From contig JADYUK010000027.1 of assembly GCA_021531755.1 (NCBI GenBank), positions 1 through 32,391 of the forward strand: a DNA stretch of 32,391 nucleotides, read 5' to 3'. This document shows positions 7,560 to 15,403 of the stretch, one piece after another. Under the pieces are notes generated by a model. That model was not told where the DNA came from. It made no database searches and saw nothing but the letters and a program-made list of their open reading frames with translations. Within the stretch, counting starts at the first letter, position 1. Each line of letters opens with the position of its first letter. The translations under genes were made by a program, and so were the position numbers. This DNA comes from Hoylesella loescheii. Lineage in GTDB: Bacteria; Bacteroidota; Bacteroidia; Bacteroidales; Bacteroidaceae.

Positions 7560-8144
7560 TTATGCCTTTTTGAAACGATTAATGATAGCGATGATATATC
7601 CCAATGTCAGGAATGCTCCCGGAGGCAGGATGAATATCAAGAGGTTATAGTCTGCTGGCAGCAGTGTAGCGCCGAATATCGTGCCGGCTCCGAGAAGCTC
7701 TCGGCATATGCCGAGGAGTGTCAGCCCGATGGTGAAGCCGAGACCTATGCCTATGCCGTCGAGAGCTGAGTCGAGGACATTGTTCTTACATGCGAAAGAC
7801 TCTGCTCTGCCGAGGATGATACAGTTGACGACAATGAGCGGGATAAAGAGGCCGAGTGACTTGTTCACATCTGGTAGATAGGCCGCAAGAAGGAACTGTA
7901 CTATCGTCACGAGAGTGGCGATGACAACGATGTAGACAGGTATGTGTACCATGTCTGGCGTTATCTTCTTTATCAGCGATATCACGATGTTGGAACAGAT
8001 GAGTACGGCCATAGTGGCAAGACCCATCATGAGGCCGTTCATGGCGCTTGTCGTTGTGGCAAGCGTAGGACACATGCCGAGCATCAGGACGAATGTCGGG
8101 TTCTCCTTTATGATGCCGTTAAGTATGATTCCGAGTTTACTCAT
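7560..8144 (-). CDS. rnfE: Electron transport complex subunit RnfE
   Basis: RnfE is the paralogous partner of RnfA in the inner-membrane Rnf complex. It has six hydrophobic segments. Conserved cysteine contexts are LMLGMCPTLA near the N-terminus and IVVNCIILGRAE mid-protein. I place the start at the ATG at 8144 (MSKLGIILNGIIKENPTF), giving 194 residues, because the family begins this way; an in-frame ATG at 8162 would add six residues and cannot be excluded. It is 6 bases from rnfA but separated from rnfG by an unusually long gap of almost 290 bases, so it may need its own translation or transcription signals. Confidence 0.95.
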   Translation of the reverse strand: MSKLGIILNGIIKENPTFVLMLGMCPTLATTTSAMNGLMMGLATMAVLICSNIVISLIKKITPDMVHIPVYIVVIATLVTIVQFLLAAYLPDVNKSLGLFIPLIVVNCIILGRAESFACKNNVLDSALDGIGIGLGFTIGLTLLGICRELLGAGTIFGATLLPADYNLLIFILPPGAFLTLGYIIAIINRFKKA

Positions 8145-8433
8145 GATCTGTGGCGTGGCCATATGGTTCCACGCTGTTGTTATGGTTAATGATTACGGGT
8201 TTGGATTACGGTGTGGTCTCCTCCTCCCTTGCTCCCCCCTCTCCCTCATATCCAGCCCTATGGCTGTTGTCTGTGTATGGGCAGGCGTTGGGGGTACGAA
8301 TCAGGTTATGGAGGCTCCTTTTTCTCTCAGTCAGCCAGAGGGTATCTCCGTTAGGGGCTTTGGCATGAGCCTTTAGGTCTCGCTGGGGGGCTGTGAGGTT
8401 TATGTCCGTCCGTCCGTTCCCGTCTTGTTTGTT
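8145..8433 (-). other. Long gap inside the rnf cluster (rnfG-rnfE)
   Basis: Other junctions in the cluster are overlaps or spacers under 100 bases, but about 270-290 bases separate rnfG from rnfE. I find no minus-strand open reading frame of useful length and no TAnnTTTG promoter box. The sequence holds a (GTCC)3 microsatellite at 8404-8415, C/T-rich runs around 8218-8250, and a small region vaguely like a thiamine-box core that I do not accept. Confidence 0.6.
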
Positions 8434-9039
8434 CTATTTTGCGTGCTGTGTGGCTCCTGTTGTGCTGTCAGCTCCGTTCTTGGCATATATGTCGTAAGCC
8501 TGCTGTACAGCTCTGAGGAATGAGCGTGATGTTATTGTCGAGGCTGTTATGGCATCGATGTCACCACCGTCTTTTGATACGGTCAGGTTGACATCCTTAG
8601 GATTCAGTCCGACGATACATCCCGGCTGTCCTTTCTGGAACCATTCTGGCGCTTTCGCTCCGAGTCCCGGTGTCTCAGCGTGCTGTAGCACAGTGTAGCC
8701 CTTGATTGTCCCCTCGGCGTCGAATCCGACAAGAACTGTCAGGTTACCTCCGAATCCGTTAGGGTCTGTCGAGCGCACTGCTGTGCCTTGGTCTGTGACA
8801 TAGACTACAAAGTCAAGGTCTTTCCCGTTGATGTTCTCTTTCAGATTTTTTGTCTCCTTGACGTTGACATTCTCAGCGTCGAGTACAGCCTTTATACCGT
8901 CAGCGAGAGCTTTCTCGGCCTGTGCCTTTATTGATGGCTCTGTCATCTGGTTAACGTATGCGAGGAGGCCGCCGCAGATGAGTGCCACGCCCACCAGGAC
9001 GAGCACCATATTCTGTAGATTTGATTTAAGCTTTTCCAT
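8434..9039 (-). CDS. rnfG: Electron transport complex subunit RnfG, covalent FMN protein
   Basis: RnfG carries a covalently bound FMN on the outer face of the membrane and passes electrons within the Rnf complex. The 201-residue protein has one N-terminal membrane anchor (about 10-29), then an FMN-binding domain. The flavinylation motif DAITASTITS is at 162-171, with Thr 168 as the expected FMN attachment site, added by an ApbE transferase encoded elsewhere. TPGLGAK (123-129) is also typical. A short Ser/Thr/Gln-rich tail ends the protein. Its start lies 2 bases after the rnfD stop, implying coupled translation. Confidence 0.96.
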   Translation of the reverse strand: MEKLKSNLQNMVLVLVGVALICGGLLAYVNQMTEPSIKAQAEKALADGIKAVLDAENVNVKETKNLKENINGKDLDFVVYVTDQGTAVRSTDPNGFGGNLTVLVGFDAEGTIKGYTVLQHAETPGLGAKAPEWFQKGQPGCIVGLNPKDVNLTVSKDGGDIDAITASTITSRSFLRAVQQAYDIYAKNGADSTTGATQHAK

Positions 9040-9041
9040 AG

Positions 9042-10040
9042 TTATTTCTTTACGACCTCGCCAAAACGTTTTGGCTTGATATACATGTTGATGAGTGGTG
9101 TGAAGGCGTTCATGATGAGGATGGCGAATGACATACCCTCTGGATATGCTCCCCAGTTACGTATGACGATTGTCAGGAAGCCTATCGCGACACCATATAT
9201 TATCTGCCCTTTCGCACACATTGGCGATGTCACATAGTCTGTCGCCATGAATATGGCTCCAAGCATTAGGCCGCCTGAGAATATCACTGTGAGAGGGTCG
9301 GCGTATGTTGTGCTGTCGCAGAGCCAAAGCAGTCCGGCGATGACGAATACTGTCGATATGATGCTGACAGGTATATGCCATGTGATGATTCTCTTCCAGA
9401 GCATGTAGGCGAGACCGATGAGCAGTGCCAGCGCACATACCTCTCCGATTGTGCCTGCTGCCATTTCCCCGGCGTTGCCGAGGAGCATGTCGAATGCTGA
9501 GGGCAGTTTGTCGAGAGCCTCAGTGTCGCCCTTTATTGCCATTTTCATGAGGGCGAGAGGTGTCGCGGCAGTTGTCGCGTCGGTATATGCTGCAAATTGT
9601 CCGGCGACAGGCCATGATGTCATGGCTGTAGGGCAGCTGACGAGGAGGAAGCATCGGCCTACGAGGGCTGGGTTGAAGGGGTTCTGACCGAGTCCGCCGA
9701 AGGTCATCTTGCCGACACCTATGGCTACGAGGGCTCCGACGACAATCATCCATATGGGCAGATTGCTCGGGAGGTTCATTCCAAGCAGCAGACCTGTGAC
9801 GGCTGCCGAGCCGTCAAGGATTGTCAGGCGCTGCTGTCCGAGTATATAACGTGTTATGGCCCACTCGAAGAAGAGGCAGGAGATAACACTTGTGGCACAC
9901 ACGATGGCAGAGCCGATGCCGAAGAAGTAGAAGCTGACGAGCAGCGCTGGGAGTAGGGCGATGATGACGCCGTACATATTCTTCTCTACAGAGTCAGTGC
10001 CATGGGCGTGTGGTGATAGAGATACTACAAGTTTTCCCAT
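9042..10040 (-). CDS. rnfD: Electron transport complex subunit RnfD, covalent FMN protein
   Basis: RnfD is the NqrB-like membrane subunit of Rnf. The 332-residue protein has about nine to ten hydrophobic segments and the family signatures GGLGQNPFNPALVGRCFL (about 115-132) and DATTAATPLAL (154-164). Thr 160 in the AATPL motif is the expected covalent FMN site. The N-terminal SPHAHGTDSVEKNMY segment is also typical. It is followed after 2 bases by rnfG and preceded by a 94-base spacer from rnfC that contains a small GGCTG/CAGCC hairpin. Confidence 0.96.
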   Translation of the reverse strand: MGKLVVSLSPHAHGTDSVEKNMYGVIIALLPALLVSFYFFGIGSAIVCATSVISCLFFEWAITRYILGQQRLTILDGSAAVTGLLLGMNLPSNLPIWMIVVGALVAIGVGKMTFGGLGQNPFNPALVGRCFLLVSCPTAMTSWPVAGQFAAYTDATTAATPLALMKMAIKGDTEALDKLPSAFDMLLGNAGEMAAGTIGEVCALALLIGLAYMLWKRIITWHIPVSIISTVFVIAGLLWLCDSTTYADPLTVIFSGGLMLGAIFMATDYVTSPMCAKGQIIYGVAIGFLTIVIRNWGAYPEGMSFAILIMNAFTPLINMYIKPKRFGEVVKK

Positions 10041-10134
10041 TTTTATTATTAAATAGGTGGGTTCATGTCTCCAAGTCTGTGTTGTGGCTGTTTGCTGTCA
10101 GCCCCATACAGTCGATGGCTGGACATGAGGATTA

Positions 10135-11487
10135 TTATTTCTTTGCGTTGCGGGCACGTATGATGCCCATTACTGTCTGTTTGCCGAGGCGTATGTTGTC
10201 GAGGATTGGCCTGTGTGACGGGCAGGTGAACTGGCATGAGCCACACTCTATGCAGCTTGTGATATCCTCTGCCTCCACCTTGTCCCACATGTGCTTGGCA
10301 GAGCATGTGGCGAGGAGGAACGGTTCGAGGCCCATCGGGCATGCGCTGACACACTTGGCACATCTGATGCAGGGGTCGGCAGGTTTGCGGTGGGCGTCGC
10401 TGTCGGTCAGTACGGTTATTGAGTTCTGGCCTTTTCCGACAGGGACATCGAGCGAGTTGACCGCCTTGCCCATCATAGGGCCGCCGGCAAGAATCTTGTT
10501 GTCGCCCTCGGGAAGCCCGCCACAGAGGTCGATGAGCTCGCCGAATGTTGTTCCCATCCTGACGAGGAAGTTTGACGGCTTGGCTATCTTCTTGCCTGTC
10601 ACAGTCGTGTAACGCTCGAAGAGGGGCTTGTTCTTCATGACTGCCTCATAGACAGCCACGGCTGTTCCGGCGTTCTGCACTATAGCGCCTACATTGACGG
10701 GGATGGCTGGAGGTGCTGGCACCTGGCGTCCGATGACAGCGTCGACGAGCTGTTTCTCACCACCTTGTGGATATTTCTTTGCGAGAGGCACCACCTCTAT
10801 CTTGTCGTTGCCGGCAAGTTTCTCTGCGAGCAGCTTTATGGCAGCAGGCTTGTTATCCTCTATGCCGATGTATCCGCGCTCAACCTTAGCTCCCTTCATG
10901 AGGATTTTCACGCCTTCTATGAGTTCGTCGGCTTTCTCCATCATGAGGCGGTAGTCTGATGTTATGTATGGCTCACACTCCACGCCGTTTATTATGACAC
11001 ACTCTGCCTTTGCTCCTGGAGGAGGGCATAGCTTTATGAATGTGGGGAAGCAAGCTCCGCCCATGCCGACGACGCCGGCCTTCTTTATTCTCTCTACTAT
11101 CTCCTCTGGTGTCAGCTCAGGATGGTCCTCGAGTTTCTCGAGCTTTGTAGAGCGGTCAATTGTCTCCTCCCATTCGTCGCCCTCGACGGCCACGATGACA
11201 GCAGGTCTCATGTATCCTGATGCGTCTATGGCGTTGTCGACCTTTGTCACTGTGCCGGAGACGGATGAGAATATTGGTGCGCTGACGAATCCTCCTGCCT
11301 CGGCAATCATTGTGCCTACCTTCACCTTGTCGCCTCTCTTGACGATAGGTTTGGCGGGTGCGCCGATGTGCTGGCTCATTGGGAATATCGCCTGTTTGGG
11401 CAGTGGGGCAGGCTGTGTGGCGCTCTCATGGCTGAGTTTGTTCTCCTCAGGGTGTATGCCGCCTATTTTGAATGTGCGTACTTTCAT
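10135..11487 (-). CDS. rnfC: Electron transport complex subunit RnfC
   Basis: RnfC is the peripheral NADH/NAD-reacting subunit of Rnf, with Fe-S clusters and an FMN site related to the NuoF fold. The 450-residue protein opens with the RnfC N-terminal domain (KTFKIGGIHP-like start, biotinyl-lipoyl-like fold to about 100), then a nucleotide/FMN region with GMGGACFPTFIKL (about 136-148). An SLBB-type segment follows, then two [4Fe-4S] motifs, CIRCAKCVSACP (about 372) and CIECGSCQFTCP (about 411). The length is typical of anaerobes. Its ATG overlaps the rnfB stop in an ATGA, a classic sign of translational coupling. Confidence 0.97.
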   Translation of the reverse strand: MKVRTFKIGGIHPEENKLSHESATQPAPLPKQAIFPMSQHIGAPAKPIVKRGDKVKVGTMIAEAGGFVSAPIFSSVSGTVTKVDNAIDASGYMRPAVIVAVEGDEWEETIDRSTKLEKLEDHPELTPEEIVERIKKAGVVGMGGACFPTFIKLCPPPGAKAECVIINGVECEPYITSDYRLMMEKADELIEGVKILMKGAKVERGYIGIEDNKPAAIKLLAEKLAGNDKIEVVPLAKKYPQGGEKQLVDAVIGRQVPAPPAIPVNVGAIVQNAGTAVAVYEAVMKNKPLFERYTTVTGKKIAKPSNFLVRMGTTFGELIDLCGGLPEGDNKILAGGPMMGKAVNSLDVPVGKGQNSITVLTDSDAHRKPADPCIRCAKCVSACPMGLEPFLLATCSAKHMWDKVEAEDITSCIECGSCQFTCPSHRPILDNIRLGKQTVMGIIRARNAKK

Positions 11488-12446
11488 TGCTTGCCTCCTT
11501 CCGTATTGTTATTGTTAGGTGTGTTCTCTGCCTGTGGCTTTGCTGCTGGTGCTGGTTTTGGCTCTGCGGCCTTCTGTGTCTTGTCGTCGGCAGCCTTAGG
11601 CTTTATGACAGGCAATGGCCATGTTGTCGTTATGGCTCCTGTAGGACACTCGCGTGCGCAGAGGCCGCAAGCCTTACATTTCTCAGGGTTGATGTATGCT
11701 ACATTGCCCTCGACGGTGATGGCGTCGAACTTGCAGACTTTCTGACACTTGCCGCATCCGATGCAAGCAGCCTGGCAGTTCTTCTTCGCTACTGCGCCCT
11801 TGTCCTTGTTCACGCATGCCACATAGACTCTGTGTGGCACTTCCTTTATGACGCGTCCCTTAGGGCGTATCTCGATGATGTGGCGTGGACAGGCCTTGGC
11901 GCATGCTCCGCATGATGTGCATTTTGTCTCATCAACCTCTGGCAGTCCGGTGGACGGGTTGATGGCTATGGCTCCGAAAGAGCATGCTGCTACACAGTCT
12001 CCACAACCGAGACATCCGAATCCGCAGCCTGTCTCGCCCGATCCTGTGGCGTTCACTGCGGTACATGTGCGTAGTCCGTCATACTCTATTGTCCGCGGAC
12101 GCTTCTCAAAGCATCCTGCACAGCGCACGACAGCTACCTTGGGCTCAGAGGCTGCTACAGCCATGCCGAGGAGGTCTGCCACCTTTGCCATGCATTCTTG
12201 TCCGCCGACAGGGCAGAGCAATCCGTCGATAGAACCGGCATTGGCTCCCTTGATGAGGGCGTCGGCCATGCCTGAGCATCCTGGATAGCCACAACCACCA
12301 CAGTTGGCGCCGGGGAGGGCGTCAAGGACAGCTGGGAGACGAGGATCTTCTTTGACAGCAAACTTCTTGGAGCAGAGGTATAGCACCACAGAAGCGAGGA
12401 GCGCTATGATGCCAAGAAAGATTACTGCTGTTAGAATGACATTCAT
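11484..12446 (-). CDS. rnfB: Electron transport complex subunit RnfB, multi-cluster ferredoxin
   Basis: RnfB receives electrons from ferredoxin and feeds the Rnf complex. The 320-residue protein has an N-terminal membrane anchor (3-26) and an Fe-S domain with NCGGCGYPGC (Cys 49, 52, 57 and 78). Four ferredoxin-type CxxCxxCxxxC motifs follow at about 145-155, 176-186, 228-238 and 257-267, twice as many as in E. coli RsxB and in keeping with RnfB of anaerobes. The last 40 residues are a Lys/Ala/Pro-rich, probably disordered tail. It is the first rnf gene after rseC, and the sequence before its ATG is A/T-rich rather than a strong Shine-Dalgarno site. Confidence 0.97.
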   Translation of the reverse strand: MNVILTAVIFLGIIALLASVVLYLCSKKFAVKEDPRLPAVLDALPGANCGGCGYPGCSGMADALIKGANAGSIDGLLCPVGGQECMAKVADLLGMAVAASEPKVAVVRCAGCFEKRPRTIEYDGLRTCTAVNATGSGETGCGFGCLGCGDCVAACSFGAIAINPSTGLPEVDETKCTSCGACAKACPRHIIEIRPKGRVIKEVPHRVYVACVNKDKGAVAKKNCQAACIGCGKCQKVCKFDAITVEGNVAYINPEKCKACGLCARECPTGAITTTWPLPVIKPKAADDKTQKAAEPKPAPAAKPQAENTPNNNNTEGGKQ

Positions 12447-12511
12447 AATTTTTTATAGTTTAGTTAATTGTAAGGTTAACAGTGTTTCTGCTTGTGTTCT
12501 TATTTAAGTTT

Positions 12512-12529
12512 CGCAAGTGCATACTTGCG
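12512..12529. repeat. Perfect 7-bp hairpin upstream of rnfB
   Basis: CGCAAGT (12512-12518) and ACTTGCG (12523-12529) form a perfect stem with a 4-base loop GCAT. It lies about 66 bases before the rnfB start in the rseC-rnfB spacer. It could be a leader hairpin or part of the neighbouring repeat tract. Confidence 0.4.
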
Positions 12530-12584
12530 TATAGTTTAGGAGTTGGCAGGTTGACGGATTAATGGGTTATTACTCATGCTGCCA

Positions 12585-12677
12585 GTCAACTTGTCAACTT
12601 GTATACCGGTCAACTTGTATACTTGTTTACTTGTCAGCGTGTCAACACGTTAACTACCCTGGACTTGTCCACTTGTC
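12585..12677. repeat. Degenerate CAACTTGT-type repeat tract
   Basis: The 296-base spacer between rseC and rnfB contains a tract built from imperfect copies of a 9-10 base word (CAACTTGT, TATACTTGT, TTTACTTGT, CCACTTGT), repeated about seven times with irregular phase. Partial inverse copies (GTTAAC, GTTGAC) are mixed in. No open reading frame is supported. Such tracts look like slippage-prone intergenic DNA. Confidence 0.55.
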
Positions 12678-12742
12678 GATATCGTTGTGGCTCCCATGCC
12701 ATGGGTAGATTTGTCAGGCTCTTTCCCTCCCTGTCACTCTCC

Positions 12743-13204
12743 TCATGTGGCATCAGCCTTGGGGCTTATGCTGAACATGAACCGCTGTCTGAGTTTCTGG
12801 CGCATGCAGAAGATTATGGTGAAATAGGGGATTAGGGACACTATACCAACAAGGGCTGCCGTCATCTCGCTGTATGGGGCTGCCAGCGGCCAGGGACCTC
12901 CCGACGATGTCAACCATAGGACAGCCACGATAACAGCCAGGATAATCAATGAGGGGTAGACAAAAGACAGGAGTACGGCTCCGCGTGCCATGCCTGTTGT
13001 CAGCGATACGTTGACCTCCTGGCCCACTGTGTATTGTGAGGCGGCTGATGTCCATACGTCTATCACCTTCACCTTGCTCTCGGAGGCTGTACACTGTTTG
13101 GAGATGCTGCATGAGGCGCACGCGGCTTTCTGGACGATACGCACACTGATGTGCTTGCCGTCTATGCGCTCTATGATTCCCCCATGAATAAGTCCTTGTT
13201 CCAT
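12743..13204 (-). CDS. rseC: SoxR-reducing system / RseC family membrane protein
   Basis: RseC-family proteins sit beside rnf/rsx operons; in E. coli RseC helps Rsx reduce SoxR and affects sigma-E signalling, while in Bacteroidetes the role is probably tied to Rnf assembly or redox work. The 153-residue protein has an N-terminal soluble part with the Cys motif ACASCSISKQC (Cys 29, 32 and 38), then two membrane helices (about 71-97 and 113-134) and a short basic tail. Its position directly ahead of rnfB on the same strand supports the call. A minus-7-like TAATTTTG box lies about 70 bases upstream, so the rseC-rnf cluster may start here. Confidence 0.9.
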   Translation of the reverse strand: MEQGLIHGGIIERIDGKHISVRIVQKAACASCSISKQCTASESKVKVIDVWTSAASQYTVGQEVNVSLTTGMARGAVLLSFVYPSLIILAVIVAVLWLTSSGGPWPLAAPYSEMTAALVGIVSLIPYFTIIFCMRQKLRQRFMFSISPKADAT

Positions 13205-13272
13205 GTGTTGTCTGGTATGCCTTCTCTCCTGTTCATCTTGAAGGTCATAACTGTAATAGTTATAAGGTGATG

Positions 13273-13280
13273 CAAAATTA
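13273..13280 (-). promoter_or_regulatory. Probable minus-7 box for rseC-rnf
   Basis: CAAAATTA on the plus strand reads TAATTTTG on the minus strand, matching TAnnTTTG. A clear minus-33 TTTG is missing; A/T-rich sequence occupies the position. It is the only such box seen upstream of rseC, in a 277-base spacer that otherwise holds only a small GTATGA/TCATAC hairpin at 13364-13378. Confidence 0.5.
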
Positions 13281-13481
13281 ATATATTTTTTTTAATTGAG
13301 CGGAATGTTTTAACTAATTTTTATGTTTCACACCTGCTATTTTGCTTAATCACCATGTTTTCAGTATGATGTTCATACGGATGAGCCTTTTATCTCCGTT
13401 TATATTCAGAGGGTTTGCGTTTGTCATGAATCCCGTCTGCCCATCTGTTCTGCCGGTATTGGCCAGATATGGGCGGAGAGG

Positions 13482-14054
13482 TCAGAAACGCTGCAGCTCG
13501 TCGTATATCCTCTGGACAGGGAGCCCCATGACATTGTAGTATGAGCCTTCGAGACGTGTCACTCCGACATATCCTATCCACTCCTGCACGCCGTATGCGC
13601 CAGCCTTGTCGAGAGGGTGGAAATTGTCCACATAGTAATCAATCTGCGAGTCGGTGAGCGTGGCGAATGTGACATCGGTGACAACGCTGAAGTGGCGTTG
13701 CTTTGTGCGTGATGTCAGGCATACTCCTGTGACTACCTGGTGTGTCCGTCCCGATAGTCTGCGGAGCATGTCCCGCGCTTCCTGCTCATCGACAGGCTTG
13801 CCTATGACATCCCCGTCGAGGATGACGGTCGTGTCTGCTGTCATCACTATGTCTTCCTCGCCCACTTTTTCTATGTTCTCCTCTGTGAAGTATGGCTCGG
13901 CCTTCTTGCGGGCTATATACTCGGCCACCTGCATTGCTGGCAGCGATGCGGGGTATGTCTCGTCAATGTCGGGTATGACCCACACGCGGTGGTCAAGGCG
14001 CAGGCCGCTGACGAGCTCACGGCGGCGGGGCGAGTTGCTTGCTAATATTATCAT
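13482..14054 (-). CDS. maf: Maf family nucleotide pyrophosphatase (dTTP/UTP type)
   Basis: Maf proteins hydrolyse nucleoside triphosphates, including modified or excess dTTP and UTP, to monophosphates in the cytoplasm and are linked to septum control. The 190-residue protein starts MIILASNSPRRREL, containing the SxSPRR signature. DIDETYP, a TADTTV segment with the catalytic Asp, the K-P-x-D/E-like VIGKPVDEQEA and the GAYGVQEWIGY segment all fit the YhdE-type subgroup. I chose the ATG at 14054; an in-frame start at 14150 would add 32 residues absent from the family. The gene stands alone, well separated from rseC and from the nitroreductase gene. Confidence 0.93.
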   Translation of the reverse strand: MIILASNSPRRRELVSGLRLDHRVWVIPDIDETYPASLPAMQVAEYIARKKAEPYFTEENIEKVGEEDIVMTADTTVILDGDVIGKPVDEQEARDMLRRLSGRTHQVVTGVCLTSRTKQRHFSVVTDVTFATLTDSQIDYYVDNFHPLDKAGAYGVQEWIGYVGVTRLEGSYYNVMGLPVQRIYDELQRF

Positions 14055-14605
14055 TTTTTTGTTGCTATTTTCTGTTGCCTGATGGGGTGGGGCGTAGCGA
14101 GGTGTCCGGCGACGTTCTCCCAGGCTTTTATTTACCGGTTCCCACTCCATGGGTTCCCACTTGTGTGGTGTTGCACACTGTGCCCCGAAGCCTCTTAGAA
14201 TCGCGTCAGAGTCGGCATGACTTCATTCACGGTCAAATTCCTTGGAATTTCTTTGTTTATGCTAATATATTGTGAGTCAGAGCTTTATGGTTGTTATCTG
14301 ATTCTGTGCGGCTGTTTTGGGCGGTTATATGTGCTGTATGAGGCAGCAAGAGGTATTGTATGAGGCGACAAGAGGTATTGGATGAGGCTGCTATTCAGTG
14401 TCCCCAGTATGCTGTCAGCTGTCATTTTGCGAGTGCTCATGCCGGCTTGTATCTTCTTCTGCCTTGTCATTCGTAGCCTTTGGGGCCGCATGATATGCTG
14501 CGCGATGCAGCGTGCGGGAGTCCCTCCCATGGTTGGTGGCATCAAAACCCCTATTGCACACTGTAAAGATTTAGTCACACATATAATCCTTCATGCACCC
14601 GTTTC
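14055..14605. other. 551-base intergenic region, no gene recognised
   Basis: No convincing gene lies between maf and the nitroreductase gene. The reading frames present lack coding signs or known motifs. Visible items are a direct repeat of GGTTCCCAC (around 14133 and 14151), a perfect 7-bp hairpin AAATTCC/GGAATTT with a TT loop (14235-14250), a 22-bp tandem repeat (14335-14392), and two similar words TTGCACACTGT (near 14171 and 14553). No TAnnTTTG box points to maf. Confidence 0.6.
14335..14392. repeat. 22-bp tandem repeat, about 2.6 copies
   Basis: Units start at 14335, 14357 and 14379 and follow the pattern TGTATGAGGC, a variable pair, then AAGAGGTAT. The first two copies differ only at two adjacent positions (AG versus GA), and the third is partial. 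The array is intergenic and has no obvious function. Confidence 0.7.
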
Positions 14606-15133
14606 TCAGAATTTCCCTATGTGTACGTTTTCCCATTTCAGCTTTTCCTCGTCCTGAGGTTTCCTCTCGTCCGCCGGATGTCCTATTCCTATGACACAGA
14701 GCACCCTTTGTCCCTCAGGCAGTCCGACGACTCCCGATATGACCTCGTTGGCTGTTGTGCCGTCCGTCAGTCCGCGTTTGTCCATCTGTGCCCAGCACGA
14801 CCCGAGTCCGAGTTCCTCGGCCTGGTACTGCATGGATATGGCAGCTATCGATGCGTCCTCCACCCAGCAGTCGTTCTCGTCAGGGTCTCCAGTCACGACG
14901 ATGGCTATCGGTGCGCCTTTCAGGAACTGGCTTCCGAGGTTTTTGGCATCTGCTATCTTCTCTATGTCCGTCTTGTCCTCGACGACGATGAAGTGCCATG
15001 CCCGGCATGACTTGCTTGTCGGCGACATGAGGGCGGCACGAAGTATTAGGCGTACATCCTCCCCGTCTATCTCCTCGTCAGTGAACTTGCGGTGTGAGCG
15101 GCGCGTCTGCACCAGAGTCTTGAAGTCTGTCAT
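14606..15133 (-). CDS. Nitroreductase family protein
   Basis: This is a 175-residue FMN-dependent oxidoreductase of the nitroreductase fold, which usually works as a dimer with NAD(P)H on nitro, quinone or flavin substrates; the true substrate cannot be predicted. The FMN-phosphate motif RRSHRKF is at 11-17, and a SPTSKSCRAWHFIVV segment (37-51) forms the dimer-interface side of the flavin site. The central AISMQYQAEELGLGSCW helix (about 98-114) and the GIGHPADE segment near the C-terminus are typical. Length is on the short side but normal for this subgroup. It is transcribed divergently from mltG, with a leader of about 160 nucleotides from the box at 15298-15305. Confidence 0.9.
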   Translation of the reverse strand: MTDFKTLVQTRRSHRKFTDEEIDGEDVRLILRAALMSPTSKSCRAWHFIVVEDKTDIEKIADAKNLGSQFLKGAPIAIVVTGDPDENDCWVEDASIAAISMQYQAEELGLGSCWAQMDKRGLTDGTTANEVISGVVGLPEGQRVLCVIGIGHPADERKPQDEEKLKWENVHIGKF

Positions 15134-15297
15134 TTTCTTATCTTTTGGGTATGTGGTGTGTTATGGGGGCTGTCGCTTATGTGTGTCAAAGCCACGCCCT
15201 GTTGTGTTGTCAAGCTGGATTGTTGCCAGCCAGTCCATAGCAGGCTGTCGCATAGCGTGCGGGCCTCGGTATGTTGCTGACACCTATAAATTTAATG

Positions 15298-15305
15298 CAA
15301 AGTTA
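15298..15305 (-). promoter_or_regulatory. Minus-7 box for the nitroreductase gene
   Basis: CAAAGTTA on the plus strand gives TAACTTTG on the minus strand, an exact TAnnTTTG match facing the nitroreductase gene. The minus-33 element is not clear. The leader of about 160 nucleotides to the start codon shows no riboswitch that I recognise. Confidence 0.55.
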
Positions 15306-15347
15306 TAAAATAATATGAATAAAAGCCTATGTTTCACTATTTTTTAT

Positions 15348-15355
15348 TACCTTTG
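15348..15355 (+). promoter_or_regulatory. Minus-7 box for mltG
   Basis: TACCTTTG at 15348-15355 matches TAnnTTTG and lies 48 bases before the mltG ATG at 15404. No good minus-33 box is seen at the usual spacing. Its position inside a longer possible reading frame (from 15329) argues that translation starts at 15404. It lies back to back with the minus-strand box at 15298-15305. Confidence 0.55.
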
Positions 15356-15403
15356 CAAAGTTTTTCTGAACCATTATATATATTAAGGTGTAAATTAGGG
15401 ATA

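Noticed and set aside
8270..8360. Thiamine-box (TPP riboswitch)-like words on the minus strand: CTGAGAG followed by AACCTGATT and ACGCC
   Set aside because: The spacing is poor and the conserved GG...UAA...CC...GCG core and closing stems are missing. The location inside the rnf cluster also does not fit thiamine control. Chance resemblance is more likely; a covariance scan would decide.
14235..14250. AAATTCC/GGAATTT hairpin as another REP-like unit
   Set aside because: The stem resembles the family in shape, but the flanking GAGAGCA, TATGCC and GGAAGA-rich elements are not present at the right distances.
14294..14578. 94-codon minus-strand frame between maf and nitroreductase
   Set aside because: It translates the tandem repeat and low-complexity sequence, shows no motif and has no good start signal.
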